Assembly: GCA_963818775.1 (NCBI GenBank)
Contig: CAWFUF010000022.1
Span: forward strand, 1 to 64,000
DNA length: 64,000 nucleotides
Source of the DNA: JAMXLO01 sp963818775
GTDB taxonomy: Bacteria > Pseudomonadota > Alphaproteobacteria > Acetobacterales > Acetobacteraceae
Reading direction: 5' to 3'
The notes beneath the pieces are model-generated. The model had not been told where the DNA came from, ran no database searches, and saw only the letters and a list, made by a program, of their open reading frames with translations. Shown here piece after piece: positions 25,610-34,448 of this stretch; position 1 is the stretch's first letter; each line of letters opens with the position of its first letter. The position numbers and the translations under genes are program-made.

Positions 25610-27109
25610 TCAGACCAGCGCGGCTTTCTCCCGCCTGCGCTGCACCGAGTTGGGGATTCGCAGCGCCTCACGGTATTTGGCCACGGTCCGCCGTGCGATG
25701 TCCACACCTTCATCCCGCAACGCTGCCACGAGCGCATCGTCGGACAGGATGTTCTCAGAGGCCTCTGCGTCAATCATTGAGCGGATCCGGTAGCGGACAG
25801 CCTCGGCGCTGTGGCTCTCGCCATCCGTTCCTGGGATGGCCGTGGTGAAAAAATATTTTAGCTCGAAGGTGCCGCGTGGAGTTGCGATGTATTTGTTCGC
25901 TGTGACGCGGCTGACCGTGCTCTCATGCATCTCGACCGCTTCGGCAATATCGCGCAGGATCAAAGGGCGCAGATGCGCGACGCCACGGCGCATGAAACCA
26001 TCCTGTTGGCGGATGATTTCTGCGGCAACCTTCAGAATGGTCTGTGCCCGTTGCTGCAACGAACGTACCAGCCAGTTCGCGCTGGCAAGCTGCTCAGCCA
26101 TAAACAGCCGATCCTCCTTGCGCGCGCGCGGTGCGACACGCGCAAAGAACCTCTCGTTCACAAGCAGACGCGGCATGGTGTCCGGATTGAGCTCGATAAC
26201 CCAGGCATCATCCAGACTCGGGCGCATCAGAATGTCCGGGATCACAAGTTGCACCGGCGCCGTGTCATAGCTCGCAGCGGGCTTCGGATCGAGGCTACGG
26301 ATCTCCGTTATCATATCAGCCAAGTCTTCTGCGTCGACGCCGCAGACCGTGGTAAGCCGCCGCAATTCGCGCCGGGCGAGCAGGTCAAGATTATCGAGGA
26401 GAGCTGCCATCGCCGGATCGAGCCGGTCGCGCTCGGCGAGCTGCGCGGCAAGGCATTCCCTCAGATCGCGTGCGAACAGTCCGACCGGATCGAACCGCAT
26501 CATCCGGGTGCGTACTCGTTCGACGTGTTCCAGCGTCACCGCCATGGCATCGGCGATCGCCGCGGGATCCGCGGTCAACCGCCCAGCAGGGCAAAGCAGC
26601 GCGATGAGATGTGCGCCGATCAAGCGATCCGCCGGGTCGTTGAACGACAGCCGCAATTGCTCGCCAAGATGGTCGCGCAGGGGGCGACGATCATCGGCGA
26701 TATCATCGATGCCACGCTCATCAACGTCGAAGTCCCTGGCACCGCCGCGGCCGGTGATCGCCGCGGCCGGCGGTGCACCATCGGCAACGCCGCCCGCGTC
26801 GTAGGCTTCGCCAAGGTTGGTGTCGAGCGGCGCGGCCGTCTCCGTGGGCAGTGTATCTGCCTGCGCCAACTGCGCTGCATCCGCGGACTCGCTGAACCGC
26901 TCCGGTGTTTGGTCTGGTGCGGCACGTTCGGTATTCGGCAACTCCGCGCTGTCGTCGCGTTCAAGCAGAGGATTCCGCTCCAACTCCTCTTCGACGAAGC
27001 TCGCCACCTCGATATTCGAGTATTGCAGCAGCTTGATCGCCTGACGCAGTTGAGGCGTCATGACGAGGGTTTGGGTCTGTCGGAGGTCGAGGCGTGGCCC
27101 TAACGCCAT
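25610..27109 (-). CDS. rpoN: RNA polymerase sigma-54 factor
   Basis: 499 residues. The N-terminal activator-interacting region is QTLVMTPQLRQAIKLLQYSN. An acidic, Gln/Ala/Pro-rich region II follows. The helix-turn-helix area reads LRDIAEAVEMHESTVSRVTANKY. The RpoN box RRTVAKYRE lies near 473-481 and recognises the -24 GG element. The start is the ATG at 27109 (MALGPRLDLRQ); the longer open frame overlaps lptB. It follows lptB by 73 bases and precedes hpf. Confidence 0.97.
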   Translation of the reverse strand: MALGPRLDLRQTQTLVMTPQLRQAIKLLQYSNIEVASFVEEELERNPLLERDDSAELPNTERAAPDQTPERFSESADAAQLAQADTLPTETAAPLDTNLGEAYDAGGVADGAPPAAAITGRGGARDFDVDERGIDDIADDRRPLRDHLGEQLRLSFNDPADRLIGAHLIALLCPAGRLTADPAAIADAMAVTLEHVERVRTRMMRFDPVGLFARDLRECLAAQLAERDRLDPAMAALLDNLDLLARRELRRLTTVCGVDAEDLADMITEIRSLDPKPAASYDTAPVQLVIPDILMRPSLDDAWVIELNPDTMPRLLVNERFFARVAPRARKEDRLFMAEQLASANWLVRSLQQRAQTILKVAAEIIRQQDGFMRRGVAHLRPLILRDIAEAVEMHESTVSRVTANKYIATPRGTFELKYFFTTAIPGTDGESHSAEAVRYRIRSMIDAEASENILSDDALVAALRDEGVDIARRTVAKYREALRIPNSVQRRREKAALV

Positions 27110-27182
27110 GAGACGCCCTGGTCCTTCATCGTGCGACCACGATGCTAGGGCTTCGGCGCAAACAAAACGTTCACGCGAGGTG

Positions 27183-27959
27183 TCAAAGGCTGAACCGCTC
27201 GCCGAGGTAGAAGCGGCGCACATCCTCATGCGCCACGACCTCGTCAGGCCGGCCCTCCATCAGCATCTTGCCGTCGTGCATAATGTAGGCGCGATCAATG
27301 ATGCCCAATGTCTCGCGCACATTATGGTCTGTGATCAGCACGCCAATTCCACGATCCTTGAGATGCGACACAAGATCACGGATCTCGTTCACGGCGATCG
27401 GATCGATGCCTGCGAGTGGCTCATCGAGCAGGATGTAGGCGGGTTGCGTCGCCAGCGCGCGGGCGATCTCCACGCGCCGCCGCTCGCCACCCGAGAGCGC
27501 CAGCGCCGGCGTACGCCGCAGATGGCCGATGCCGAACTCGCCCAGTAGTTCATCCAGCATCAGGTCACGCCTGTCGGGATCTGGCTCGACCACCTCGAGT
27601 GCCGCCATCACGTTCTGCTCGACGTTGAGGCCGCGGAACACGCTCGCTTCCTGCGGCAGGTAGCCGATGCCGAGCCGCGCGCGGCGATACATCGGCAAGG
27701 TGGTAATGTCGGCGCCGTCGAGGCTGATTGAGCCGGTATCCGGCTTCACCAAGCCTACGATCATGTAGAACGTCGTGGTCTTGCCGGCGCCGTTCGGGCC
27801 AAGCAGACCGACCGCCTCGCCGCGGCGCAGCTCAATCGTCACGTTTCGAACGACCGGACGCTTTTTGTAGGTCTTGCCTACGCCGCGCGCGACCAGCCCC
27901 GCACCACCGGCAACGACCCGAAACCCCGATCCCCGTAGTTCCATGCGCATTTCGTTCAT
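27183..27959 (-). CDS. lptB: LPS export ABC transporter ATP-binding protein LptB
   Basis: 258 residues. Cytoplasmic ATPase of the LptB2FG complex that extracts lipopolysaccharide from the inner membrane. Walker A is GPNGAGKTT, the signature LSGGERRR, and Walker B YILLDEP. The LptB-type stretch RLGIGYLPQEASVFRGL is present. Its start overlaps the lptA stop (ATGA). lptF and lptG are not in the window. Confidence 0.96.
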   Translation of the reverse strand: MNEMRMELRGSGFRVVAGGAGLVARGVGKTYKKRPVVRNVTIELRRGEAVGLLGPNGAGKTTTFYMIVGLVKPDTGSISLDGADITTLPMYRRARLGIGYLPQEASVFRGLNVEQNVMAALEVVEPDPDRRDLMLDELLGEFGIGHLRRTPALALSGGERRRVEIARALATQPAYILLDEPLAGIDPIAVNEIRDLVSHLKDRGIGVLITDHNVRETLGIIDRAYIMHDGKMLMEGRPDEVVAHEDVRRFYLGERFSL

Positions 27960-28909
27960 TTCGCTGGTCCTGGCGGAGCCTGCCCACTTAACTGTTGGTT
28001 GGTGGCATCGTTGGGCAGCACCAGGCCCTGCACGCGCTCGCTGGGACCCGGCAGCAACTGTGCGATGCCGGTCTTCATGTTGACCTCCGCCTCCGAACCA
28101 TCGAGCTGATTCTCCCCGCGCGTGATCCGCACGCGTCCAGCCAGCCGCGCTATGCCGGTGTCCGGCACGTAAACCGCCCGATCGCCGATCGCCGTGTCGG
28201 TCACTGTGCGGACCGTGACATTGCCGAACGCCTCCACCTTCTGCAGCTTGCCCGACGCGGTGAGCGGATCTGCGGCGTTCTGCGGTGGTGTGGGCGATGG
28301 CGATGATGGCGCATCGGTCGTGTAGGCCACCAGCGTATCAGCTGCGATCCGCCGTCCGTCGTTGGTCACTGCGACGGCATTGCCGCGTGCCACTGCCATG
28401 TGCTTCTGCGACCAATATTCGAGATCATCCCGGGCAGTCAGCACATCGTTGGGTGTGGTCAGCTTCAGCGCATGCCCGGTTACCACGAGCACGGCCTTGT
28501 CCATGTCATATACGGCTCGATCGCCCTGGACCTGATCGGTGGGTGTGAAGATCCGGACATTGCCCTCCGCCTGCACGCGATAGATCTCATTGCCGCCCGT
28601 ATCTGGGTCAGTGACGACGCTCGGGGCCGGCTGTGCCGGCTGCGGGGGCGGCGCCGGCTGCGCTGCTGCGCCATTCTTCGGCCGATAGAACGCAATCAAC
28701 CGATCCGCCGTCACCGTCACATTCTGCCTGACGGCCTTGGCGTTGCCACGGGCGATCACCTCGCGCTGTTCCTGTCGCCACTCGATCTCATCGCTCGCGG
28801 TGATCGCGATCGGTCCTCCATGCGCCAGATCCAACTGCTGCGCCCAGACGGGCGAGAGCGTCGTGAAGAGCGCCAGTGCTGCCGCGCTGGCTGGCCACAA
28901 CATCCTCAC
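27956..28909 (-). CDS. lptA: LPS transport periplasmic protein LptA, double OstA unit
   Basis: 317 residues with signal peptide 1-23 (ending SPVWA). An OstA-like unit follows (ITASDEIEWRQEQREVIARG...), then a Pro/Ala linker (AAQPAPPPQPAQPAP). More OstA-like strand repeats come next (YRVQAEGNVRIFTPTDQVQG, KVEAFGNVTVRTVTDTAIG) and a Pro-rich tail. Typical LptA is about 180-200 residues, so this one carries roughly twice the beta-jellyroll. Bridges LPS across the periplasm. Overlaps lptC and lptB by ATGA. Confidence 0.9.
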   Translation of the reverse strand: MRMLWPASAAALALFTTLSPVWAQQLDLAHGGPIAITASDEIEWRQEQREVIARGNAKAVRQNVTVTADRLIAFYRPKNGAAAQPAPPPQPAQPAPSVVTDPDTGGNEIYRVQAEGNVRIFTPTDQVQGDRAVYDMDKAVLVVTGHALKLTTPNDVLTARDDLEYWSQKHMAVARGNAVAVTNDGRRIAADTLVAYTTDAPSSPSPTPPQNAADPLTASGKLQKVEAFGNVTVRTVTDTAIGDRAVYVPDTGIARLAGRVRITRGENQLDGSEAEVNMKTGIAQLLPGPSERVQGLVLPNDATNQQLSGQAPPGPAK

Positions 28910-29589
28910 TTTGGGGCGCCGTTCAGGACCAGATGGGCCGGGCCGGCGAATTGTACGGCGGCGCCCTTGTCCGTGATGGTGAAGCCTTGGGCGTCGAGGG
29001 TGCCGAAAGGTCCTTCGGCATGGGTCGGTTCGGCGCCTGCGGCGGCACCGTTCTTCAGGTCGATTGAGGCGCTGTTGGAGGTTACGGTGGTCCCGTCATC
29101 CCGATAGAGGACGACGTTTCGTGACAGGTCGAGCTGATTGCTGTGTTGCAGGAACACACCATCCTTGGCCTGCAGCATTAGCCAGGTGCCATTGGCCAAG
29201 GTGATGTCCCCCTTGGGCGTGGTGAGGTTGATGCGTTCGGGGCTGACCTGCTGCGCGGTTGCGGCCGTAAGGGTGTAGGGGCGGCCTTGTTGGTCGACGC
29301 CGCGGTAGTGGGCGTCGGTCAGAGTGGCGGCGCCGATCTGGCTGGCGGCACGCTGGTAGGCGTCGCGGGCGGTGTCGCGCATGCGCTCGATCTCCGGCCA
29401 AAGCGCGATCGTTGCGAGAAGCACCAAAGCAGTGGCGGGCAGCAACCATTTGGCGAGGTTGATGACCAGTCGGCGACGTGCCAGGCCGCGGGTTGTGGGG
29501 ACTTGCCGGATGCGCGCAGCGGCAGCGGTGACCAGTCGCTGACCGGGCCGGCGGTGGCCAGCACGGACGGGCAGCGGACGGACGCTCAT
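28906..29589 (-). CDS. lptC: LPS export system protein LptC
   Basis: 227 residues. A basic N-terminal tail, one transmembrane helix (about 48-66, WLLPATALVLLATIALWP), and a periplasmic OstA-like domain that receives LPS from LptFG and passes it to LptA. Motifs include INLTTPKGDITLANGTWLML and GPFGTLDAQGFTI. The unusually long Arg-rich N-terminus (about 45 residues before the helix) is noteworthy. Overlaps kdsD and lptA by ATGA. Confidence 0.9.
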   Translation of the reverse strand: MSVRPLPVRAGHRRPGQRLVTAAAARIRQVPTTRGLARRRLVINLAKWLLPATALVLLATIALWPEIERMRDTARDAYQRAASQIGAATLTDAHYRGVDQQGRPYTLTAATAQQVSPERINLTTPKGDITLANGTWLMLQAKDGVFLQHSNQLDLSRNVVLYRDDGTTVTSNSASIDLKNGAAAGAEPTHAEGPFGTLDAQGFTITDKGAAVQFAGPAHLVLNGAPK

Positions 29590-30569
29590 GCGACACCCGC
29601 GCGCAACAGGTCATGGATGTGAAGGATGCCAAGTGGCCGGGAAGTGGCGTCCACCACGAAAAGGGCGGTGATCGGGCGTTCATTGGCGTTCATGGTGTGT
29701 AGCGCCTCGCCGGCCAACGCGTCGGGAGCAATGGTGCGCGGCGCGGGAGTCATGACGCTGGCAACCTTGCGTGACAGCAGGTCGGGGCCCATGGCACGCC
29801 GAAGGTCACCGTCGGTGACGATGCCGACCAGCCTGCCAGAGGCGTTGACGACGCCGAGACAACCGAAGCGCTTTTCGGTGATGAGCAACAGGGCGCGGTC
29901 CATCGGCAATTCTGGTGGCGCGAGGGGCATGGCGTCGCCCGGGTGCATCAGGTCGCGGACGCGGCGCAGGCGTGTGCCGAGGCGGCCACCGGGGTGGATT
30001 TGGTGGAAATCGGCTGCGGTGAAGCCGCGGCGGGTCAGCAATGCGACGGCGACCGCGTCACCGAGCGCCATCTGCATGGTGGTGGAAGTGGTCGGGGCAA
30101 GGCCCATCGGGCACGCCTCCGCGGCAATCGGCAGCGTAAGCGCCACATCGGCAGCGGCGGCGAGTGTTGAACTGGCGCGCGCGGTGATCGCCACGAGCGG
30201 CACGCCGAAGCGGCGCGAATGTGCCACCAGGTCGGCAAGTTCGGCTGTCTCGCCGGAGTTCGAAAGCGCGATCAGCGCGTCGCCCTGGACGATCATGCCG
30301 AGGTCACCGTGTGAAGCCTCGGCCGGATGCACGAACAGGGCAGGGGTGCCTGTGGAGGCAAGCGTGGCGGCGATCTTTCGGGCGACAAGGCCGGACTTGC
30401 CCATCCCGGAGACCACAACGCGGCCGGTGGCGCGTGCAAGCAAATCGACCGCGTTGCCAAAACTGGCGGTCAGGCCGGCGGCGAGCGCGTGAAGCCCCGC
30501 CGCCTCGGTGTGCAGCACCGAGCGGGCGACATCGAGGTCCCCTCGATTCGGAGCGGAAGCGACGGTCAT
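29586..30569 (-). CDS. kdsD: arabinose-5-phosphate isomerase (KpsF/GutQ family)
   Basis: 327 residues. Converts ribulose-5-phosphate to arabinose-5-phosphate, the first step of Kdo synthesis for LPS. The SIS domain (about 30-190) has GKSGLVARKIAATLASTGTPA and ALSNSGETAEL. Two CBS motifs follow (DLMHPGDAMPLAPPE and VMTPAPRTIAPD). First gene of a translationally coupled kdsD-lptC-lptA-lptB chain, which makes functional sense because all four serve LPS. Confidence 0.95.
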   Translation of the reverse strand: MTVASAPNRGDLDVARSVLHTEAAGLHALAAGLTASFGNAVDLLARATGRVVVSGMGKSGLVARKIAATLASTGTPALFVHPAEASHGDLGMIVQGDALIALSNSGETAELADLVAHSRRFGVPLVAITARASSTLAAAADVALTLPIAAEACPMGLAPTTSTTMQMALGDAVAVALLTRRGFTAADFHQIHPGGRLGTRLRRVRDLMHPGDAMPLAPPELPMDRALLLITEKRFGCLGVVNASGRLVGIVTDGDLRRAMGPDLLSRKVASVMTPAPRTIAPDALAGEALHTMNANERPITALFVVDATSRPLGILHIHDLLRAGVA

Positions 30570-30621
30570 CAGCCTCTTTTGACCGGAGGCAGCCTGAGGG
30601 TCAACCGGAACACCCGAGTCC

Positions 30622-30640
30622 TGACAAGAATCGTGCCAAT
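30622..30640 (-). promoter_or_regulatory. sigma-54-like promoter upstream of kdsD
   Basis: On the minus strand the sequence reads TTGGCACG-ATTC-TTGTC, matching the sigma-54 consensus YTGGCACG-N4-TTGCW in the -24 GG element and spacing. The -12 element has GT instead of the near-invariant GC. It sits 53 bases before the kdsD start in the rnd-kdsD gap. The same transcript could run on into rpoN. The -12 mismatch makes activity doubtful. Confidence 0.3.
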
Positions 30641-30659
30641 TTTACCGATTGTGGCTGAC

Positions 30660-31313
30660 TCAATGCGCGAAAATGTCAGGTTGTTCATAACCAAGGAGGT
30701 CTAGCCGGGCGCGGGCGGGCAGGAAATCAAAGCAGGCCTCGGCCAGTTCGCGGCGGCCCTCGCGCACCAGCAGGGCTTCGAGCTTTGCCCATAGTGCGTG
30801 GAGGTGCAGAACGTCAGAGGCAGCGTAGGCGAGCTGATCTGCGGTCAGCTCGACTGCGCCCCAATCCGACGTCTGCTGCTGCTTGGACAGATCGACGCCA
30901 AGAAGCTCCTTGCACAGATCCTTGAGGCCGTGGCGATCGGTGAAGGTGCGCGTCAGCCGGGCGGCGATTTTGGTGCAGCGCACCGGGGCCACGACGATGC
31001 CGAGAGTATACTGCAGCATCGCCACGTCGAAGCGCGCGAAGTGCATGAGCTTCATCGTGGCGGACTCGGCGAGCAAACGGCTCAGGTTGGGGCAATCGTA
31101 GCCACGACCCCCGAGACCGGGCGGAATGAGCTGGACAAGGTGCGCGTGGCCGTCGCCGGAGGAGAGCTGCACCAAACAGAGCCGGTCGCGATGCGGATTG
31201 AGGCCCATGGTCTCGGTATCGACAGCGACGACGGGACCCAGGGCGAGGCCTTCCGGCAGATCGTTGCGGTGCAGATGGATGGTGCCGCCTGGCATGAATT
31301 GGGTGGTGCTCAC
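30660..31313 (-). CDS. rnd: RNase D-type 3'-5' exoribonuclease (short, no HRDC)
   Basis: 217 residues, DEDDy exonuclease. Exo I is VAVDTETMGL, Exo II HFARFDVAML, and Exo III YAASDVLHLHALW. The E. coli enzyme is 375 residues with HRDC domains; those are absent here, as in many alphaproteobacterial RNase D proteins. Trims tRNA and other RNA 3' ends. The GTG at 31313 lies five bases after the tRNA-Leu CCA end, and an in-frame ATG lies at 31295. Neither has a ribosome site. See findings. Confidence 0.88.
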   Translation of the reverse strand: MSTTQFMPGGTIHLHRNDLPEGLALGPVVAVDTETMGLNPHRDRLCLVQLSSGDGHAHLVQLIPPGLGGRGYDCPNLSRLLAESATMKLMHFARFDVAMLQYTLGIVVAPVRCTKIAARLTRTFTDRHGLKDLCKELLGVDLSKQQQTSDWGAVELTADQLAYAASDVLHLHALWAKLEALLVREGRRELAEACFDFLPARARLDLLGYEQPDIFAH

Positions 31314-31318
31314 TGTGT

Positions 31319-31405
31319 TGGTGCCCAGGAGAAGACTCGAACTTCCACGACCTTGCGGCCACAGGTACCTGAAACCTGCGCGTCTACCAATTCCGCCACC
31401 TGGGC
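31319..31405 (-). tRNA. tRNA-Leu (anticodon CAG)
   Basis: 87 bases including an encoded CCA (31319-31321). The acceptor stem GCCCAGG pairs with CCTGGGC and the discriminator is A. The D-arm has GGCGGAATTGGTAGACGC. The anticodon stem CAGGT/ACCTG frames the loop TTCAGGT, giving CAG. A long variable arm is typical of type II Leu tRNA, and the T-arm is GTTCGAGTC. Immediately upstream of rnd on the same strand. Confidence 0.97.
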
Positions 31406-31505
31406 AATCATGTGTCCCGCGACGATTGCGGGCGCAGTGGTAGGGCGCGCGATGTAGCCGCCGCGCGGGCGCGCGTCAACCGAAGCTCCGGAGCGCGAGA
31501 GGCCG

Positions 31506-31542
31506 CCTCCCCCAGCCCGCCTCCCGCGAGGGGAGGGGAAGG
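31506..31542. repeat. C/G-run palindrome, copy 2 of 3
   Basis: Begins CCTCCCCCAGCCCGCCTCCC, continues GCGAGGGGAGGGGAAGG. Same core as copies at 22411 and 50742. The arms CCTCCC/GGGAGG can pair. Lies in the 150-base gap between tRNA-Leu and the DUF4337 gene. Confidence 0.65.
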
Positions 31543-31555
31543 ACTTCGCAGGGCT

Positions 31556-32125
31556 TCAGAGGATGACGAACAGTGCGAAGCCCGCGGCGATTGCACCGAT
31601 GATCCCGGCGGCGACCGCGAGCGCCAGGATGCGGGTCACCACGGCAACTGACGCCAGCACGATGGCGATCTGCAGCGCGCCCACCACGAGCTCGAATTCA
31701 TGGTAGCGGTGAAATGCCTCGTCGCGCGCGCGCTCCTCGGCCTTCGCACGCTCGGCGACCTGCTTCATGCCGTCGTCCTGCGGTTCGTCGCGCATTCGCG
31801 CCTCGGCGTCCTTGGCGCGGGCGATTTCCGCCTGCGGCCCCGCATCGGCAGCGTTGGGCAGATTGGCGAGGATCCCTGCCTCGACCGCCAAGATCGTCGC
31901 GCGGGCGTTCTTCGCCTGGTAGAACGCCCACTCGTCCGACACTGCGACGTGATGTGTCAGGTAGGCATTCTGAGCGCCCTTCTCGCCCATGTCGGACAGC
32001 GCCAGTGCCGCCGCGAGCACCGCGATCAGGACTGCGATGCGGCGCGCCGTCCTGTCGCTGTGGTGCGCGGGCGCGTGTTCCGCGTGCTCCAGCCCCTCGC
32101 GCGCGTGCTCGATTGTCTCGCTCAT
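31556..32125 (-). CDS. DUF4337 family membrane protein
   Basis: 189 residues. A His-rich, acidic N-terminus (EHAREGLEHAEHAPAHHSD) precedes transmembrane segment 1 (about 29-44). A charged helical region rich in Ala/Glu/Arg follows (EIARAKDAEARM), then two hydrophobic helices at the C-terminus (about 145-188). This matches the DUF4337 family, with no known function. Its start overlaps the stop of the upstream hybrid kinase (ATGA), suggesting coupled translation. Confidence 0.85.
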   Translation of the reverse strand: MSETIEHAREGLEHAEHAPAHHSDRTARRIAVLIAVLAAALALSDMGEKGAQNAYLTHHVAVSDEWAFYQAKNARATILAVEAGILANLPNAADAGPQAEIARAKDAEARMRDEPQDDGMKQVAERAKAEERARDEAFHRYHEFELVVGALQIAIVLASVAVVTRILALAVAAGIIGAIAAGFALFVIL

Positions 32126-34317
32126 CCCTCAACCCTCGTTTCCGCTGTGCTGTTGGGCGTTGCGAGCACCTCGCGGACCTTGGCCGCCAGTGCGCTCAGA
32201 TTGAATGGCTTGGGGATGAAATGCACGTCGTGATCGAGCGCGCCGTCGTGCAGGATGGTGTTGCGCGTGTAGCCGGTGGTGAACAGCACGCGCAGACCTG
32301 GCTGTGCACTGCGTGCCGCATCCGCCAGGGCCCGGCCGTTCACCCCGCCTGGCAGGCCGACATCAGTGAACAGCAGGTCGATGCCACCGCGGTCGACGAT
32401 GAGCCGCACACCATCCATGGCATCGCCGGCCTCAAGCACCTGATACCCCATTTCACGCAGCGCCTCGACCGAGGAGCGACGCACCTCTTCATCGTCCTCC
32501 ACGACCAGAATCGTCTCACCGTCGCCGTGTGAATGTGCCGCTGCCACGGGTCCAGCAGTGATTGCCGGCTGCGTCTCCGGACGGATGAATCGCGGCAGAT
32601 AGACCTTCACGCTGCAACCCTGGCCGGGTTCGCTATGAATCGCCACGTGGCCACCCGACTGCTTGACGAACCCGTACACCATCGAAAGGCCGAGACCGGT
32701 GCCCCGACCGAGAGGCTTTGTGGTGAAGAACGGTTCGAACGCCATGTTGATCACATCGGCTGTCATGCCGGTGCCGGTATCGCTGACCGCGAGGAGAACG
32801 TAATCGCCCGCAACAACCTCGGAGTGCGTGGCGGCGTAGCCATCATCAAGACGCGCATTCGCTGTCTCGATTGTCAGCTTGCCGCCTCTCGGCATCGCAT
32901 CGCGCGCGTTGACCGCGAGATTGAGCAGTACGTTCTCAAGCTGGTTCGCATCCACGCAGGTCTGCCACAGCGCGCCGGCGAACGCGGTCTCTATCACGAT
33001 GTCCTCGCCCAGGGTGCGATGCAGCAGGTCGGACATGTTAGCCGCCAGCCGCGAGATATCGAGTGGTTCCGGGTCGAGGGGCTGCTGGCGGGAGAATGCC
33101 AACAGCCGATGTGTCAACGTCGCGGCGCGTTGCACACCGGCCATTGCGGACTCGGTCAGTCTGAAGAGCGAAGCGCTGTCCGGTGGCAGCCGCCGCTGCA
33201 ACAGCTCGATGTTGCTGCTGATCACCGTCAGATGGTTGTTGAAGTCGTGCGCGATGCCACCGGTGAGACGACCCACCGCCTCCATCTTCTGTGACTGGCG
33301 CAGTGTTTCCTCGGCGACTTCGCTGCGGCGCACCGCATCCTGCAACTTCGCCAACATGTCGTGCTGTCGTCGCCACTGCCGCGCCGCCAACAGGCTGAGT
33401 GCAAGCAGGCCCAGCGTCGCCGGAATGCCGAAGATCAGGTGTGCCGCCATGGCGTCGCGCCATTCGCGGACTACTGAGCTCCAGCGCCGGCCGATGGCTA
33501 TGTAGACCGGATAGTTGGCCAACCGGCGATAGGCGACAACGCGCTCGGCACCGTCGATCGACGATCTTCCATGCACAAGCCCGGCGACTGGTGCGCGGGC
33601 GATGGCATCGACCAACAGTTGGTCATGTTGGCTGCCCTCAGCTTGCGTCGGTTCAGGATAGCCGGCGAGGGGCGTCCCGTCCGCGCGCAACAACTGCGCG
33701 CTATAGTCGGTGTCGCCGGCAAACAGGTCGCTGTCGAATTTACTGAAATAGGCCGGTGACACGCCGACCAGGATGGCACCTTCGAAATGCCGTGCGTCGT
33801 GGCCGCGGCGAACAGCAACGGTGAACACATCCGCTCGGGTCAACCGGCCGAACACGATCCCGCCGATCTCGAATGGCGCACCACTGTCGCGCAGCGCCGC
33901 GAAATATACTCGGTCGCTGAAGTTGATGTCATGGTCCGCGGGAAAGCGAGAGGTCGCGACCAGCGCGTGCCCGTCCGCCCCGGTCACTACGATTGCCGTC
34001 ACTTGGCTGTAGCCGGCGATCATGGCCACCAGGCGATCGTGCAGTTCGGCTTCACGTGCGGTCACCGCAGCATCGTCGAGATTGCCGAGCAGATCATTCA
34101 CCCTTCCGCCGAGCAGGACGTGGGTGTCGAGCACGCGCGCCGCCTGTTCGTCGGAGACCGCAAGCATACTCAGCAGACTCGCGTTTGCCTCTCGCACGGT
34201 GCCGCGCCAAGCCAGCCAGCCGCCTCCGGCCAACACCAGGAGCGGCAGCAGAACTGAGGCGACAACAAGCCCGCGTATCGCCCACGAGGCGCCGGTTCTG
34301 CCGCTGCTCTCGCTCAT
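32122..34317 (-). CDS. hybrid sensor histidine kinase with C-terminal receiver
   Basis: 731 residues. Transmembrane segment 1 (about 13-35), a periplasmic double-Cache-type sensor (ITAIVVTGADGHALVATSRF; INFSDRVYFAALRDSG) and transmembrane segment 2 (about 295-313). HisKA H-box GGIAHDFNNHL (His near 355), HATPase with NLAVNARDAMP, DTGTGM and GTGLGLSMV. A receiver domain with VVEDDEEV, phospho-Asp in LLFTDVGLPGG and Lys in FIPKPF. No output DNA-binding domain, so signalling passes to an unlinked partner. Coupled to the DUF4337 gene. Confidence 0.93.
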   Translation of the reverse strand: MSESSGRTGASWAIRGLVVASVLLPLLVLAGGGWLAWRGTVREANASLLSMLAVSDEQAARVLDTHVLLGGRVNDLLGNLDDAAVTAREAELHDRLVAMIAGYSQVTAIVVTGADGHALVATSRFPADHDINFSDRVYFAALRDSGAPFEIGGIVFGRLTRADVFTVAVRRGHDARHFEGAILVGVSPAYFSKFDSDLFAGDTDYSAQLLRADGTPLAGYPEPTQAEGSQHDQLLVDAIARAPVAGLVHGRSSIDGAERVVAYRRLANYPVYIAIGRRWSSVVREWRDAMAAHLIFGIPATLGLLALSLLAARQWRRQHDMLAKLQDAVRRSEVAEETLRQSQKMEAVGRLTGGIAHDFNNHLTVISSNIELLQRRLPPDSASLFRLTESAMAGVQRAATLTHRLLAFSRQQPLDPEPLDISRLAANMSDLLHRTLGEDIVIETAFAGALWQTCVDANQLENVLLNLAVNARDAMPRGGKLTIETANARLDDGYAATHSEVVAGDYVLLAVSDTGTGMTADVINMAFEPFFTTKPLGRGTGLGLSMVYGFVKQSGGHVAIHSEPGQGCSVKVYLPRFIRPETQPAITAGPVAAAHSHGDGETILVVEDDEEVRRSSVEALREMGYQVLEAGDAMDGVRLIVDRGGIDLLFTDVGLPGGVNGRALADAARSAQPGLRVLFTTGYTRNTILHDGALDHDVHFIPKPFNLSALAAKVREVLATPNSTAETRVEG

Positions 34318-34448
34318 TCCAGGTGTCGTCTCCTCCCGGGCCGCTATCGGGTTGCCGCGACGATTGATGTCATAGTACCGAGGCTGTCGCCAGATGTACT
34401 TCAGGTCACACTCACGCTGCCGTGATGGCGAAATTGAGGTAAGGAAAC

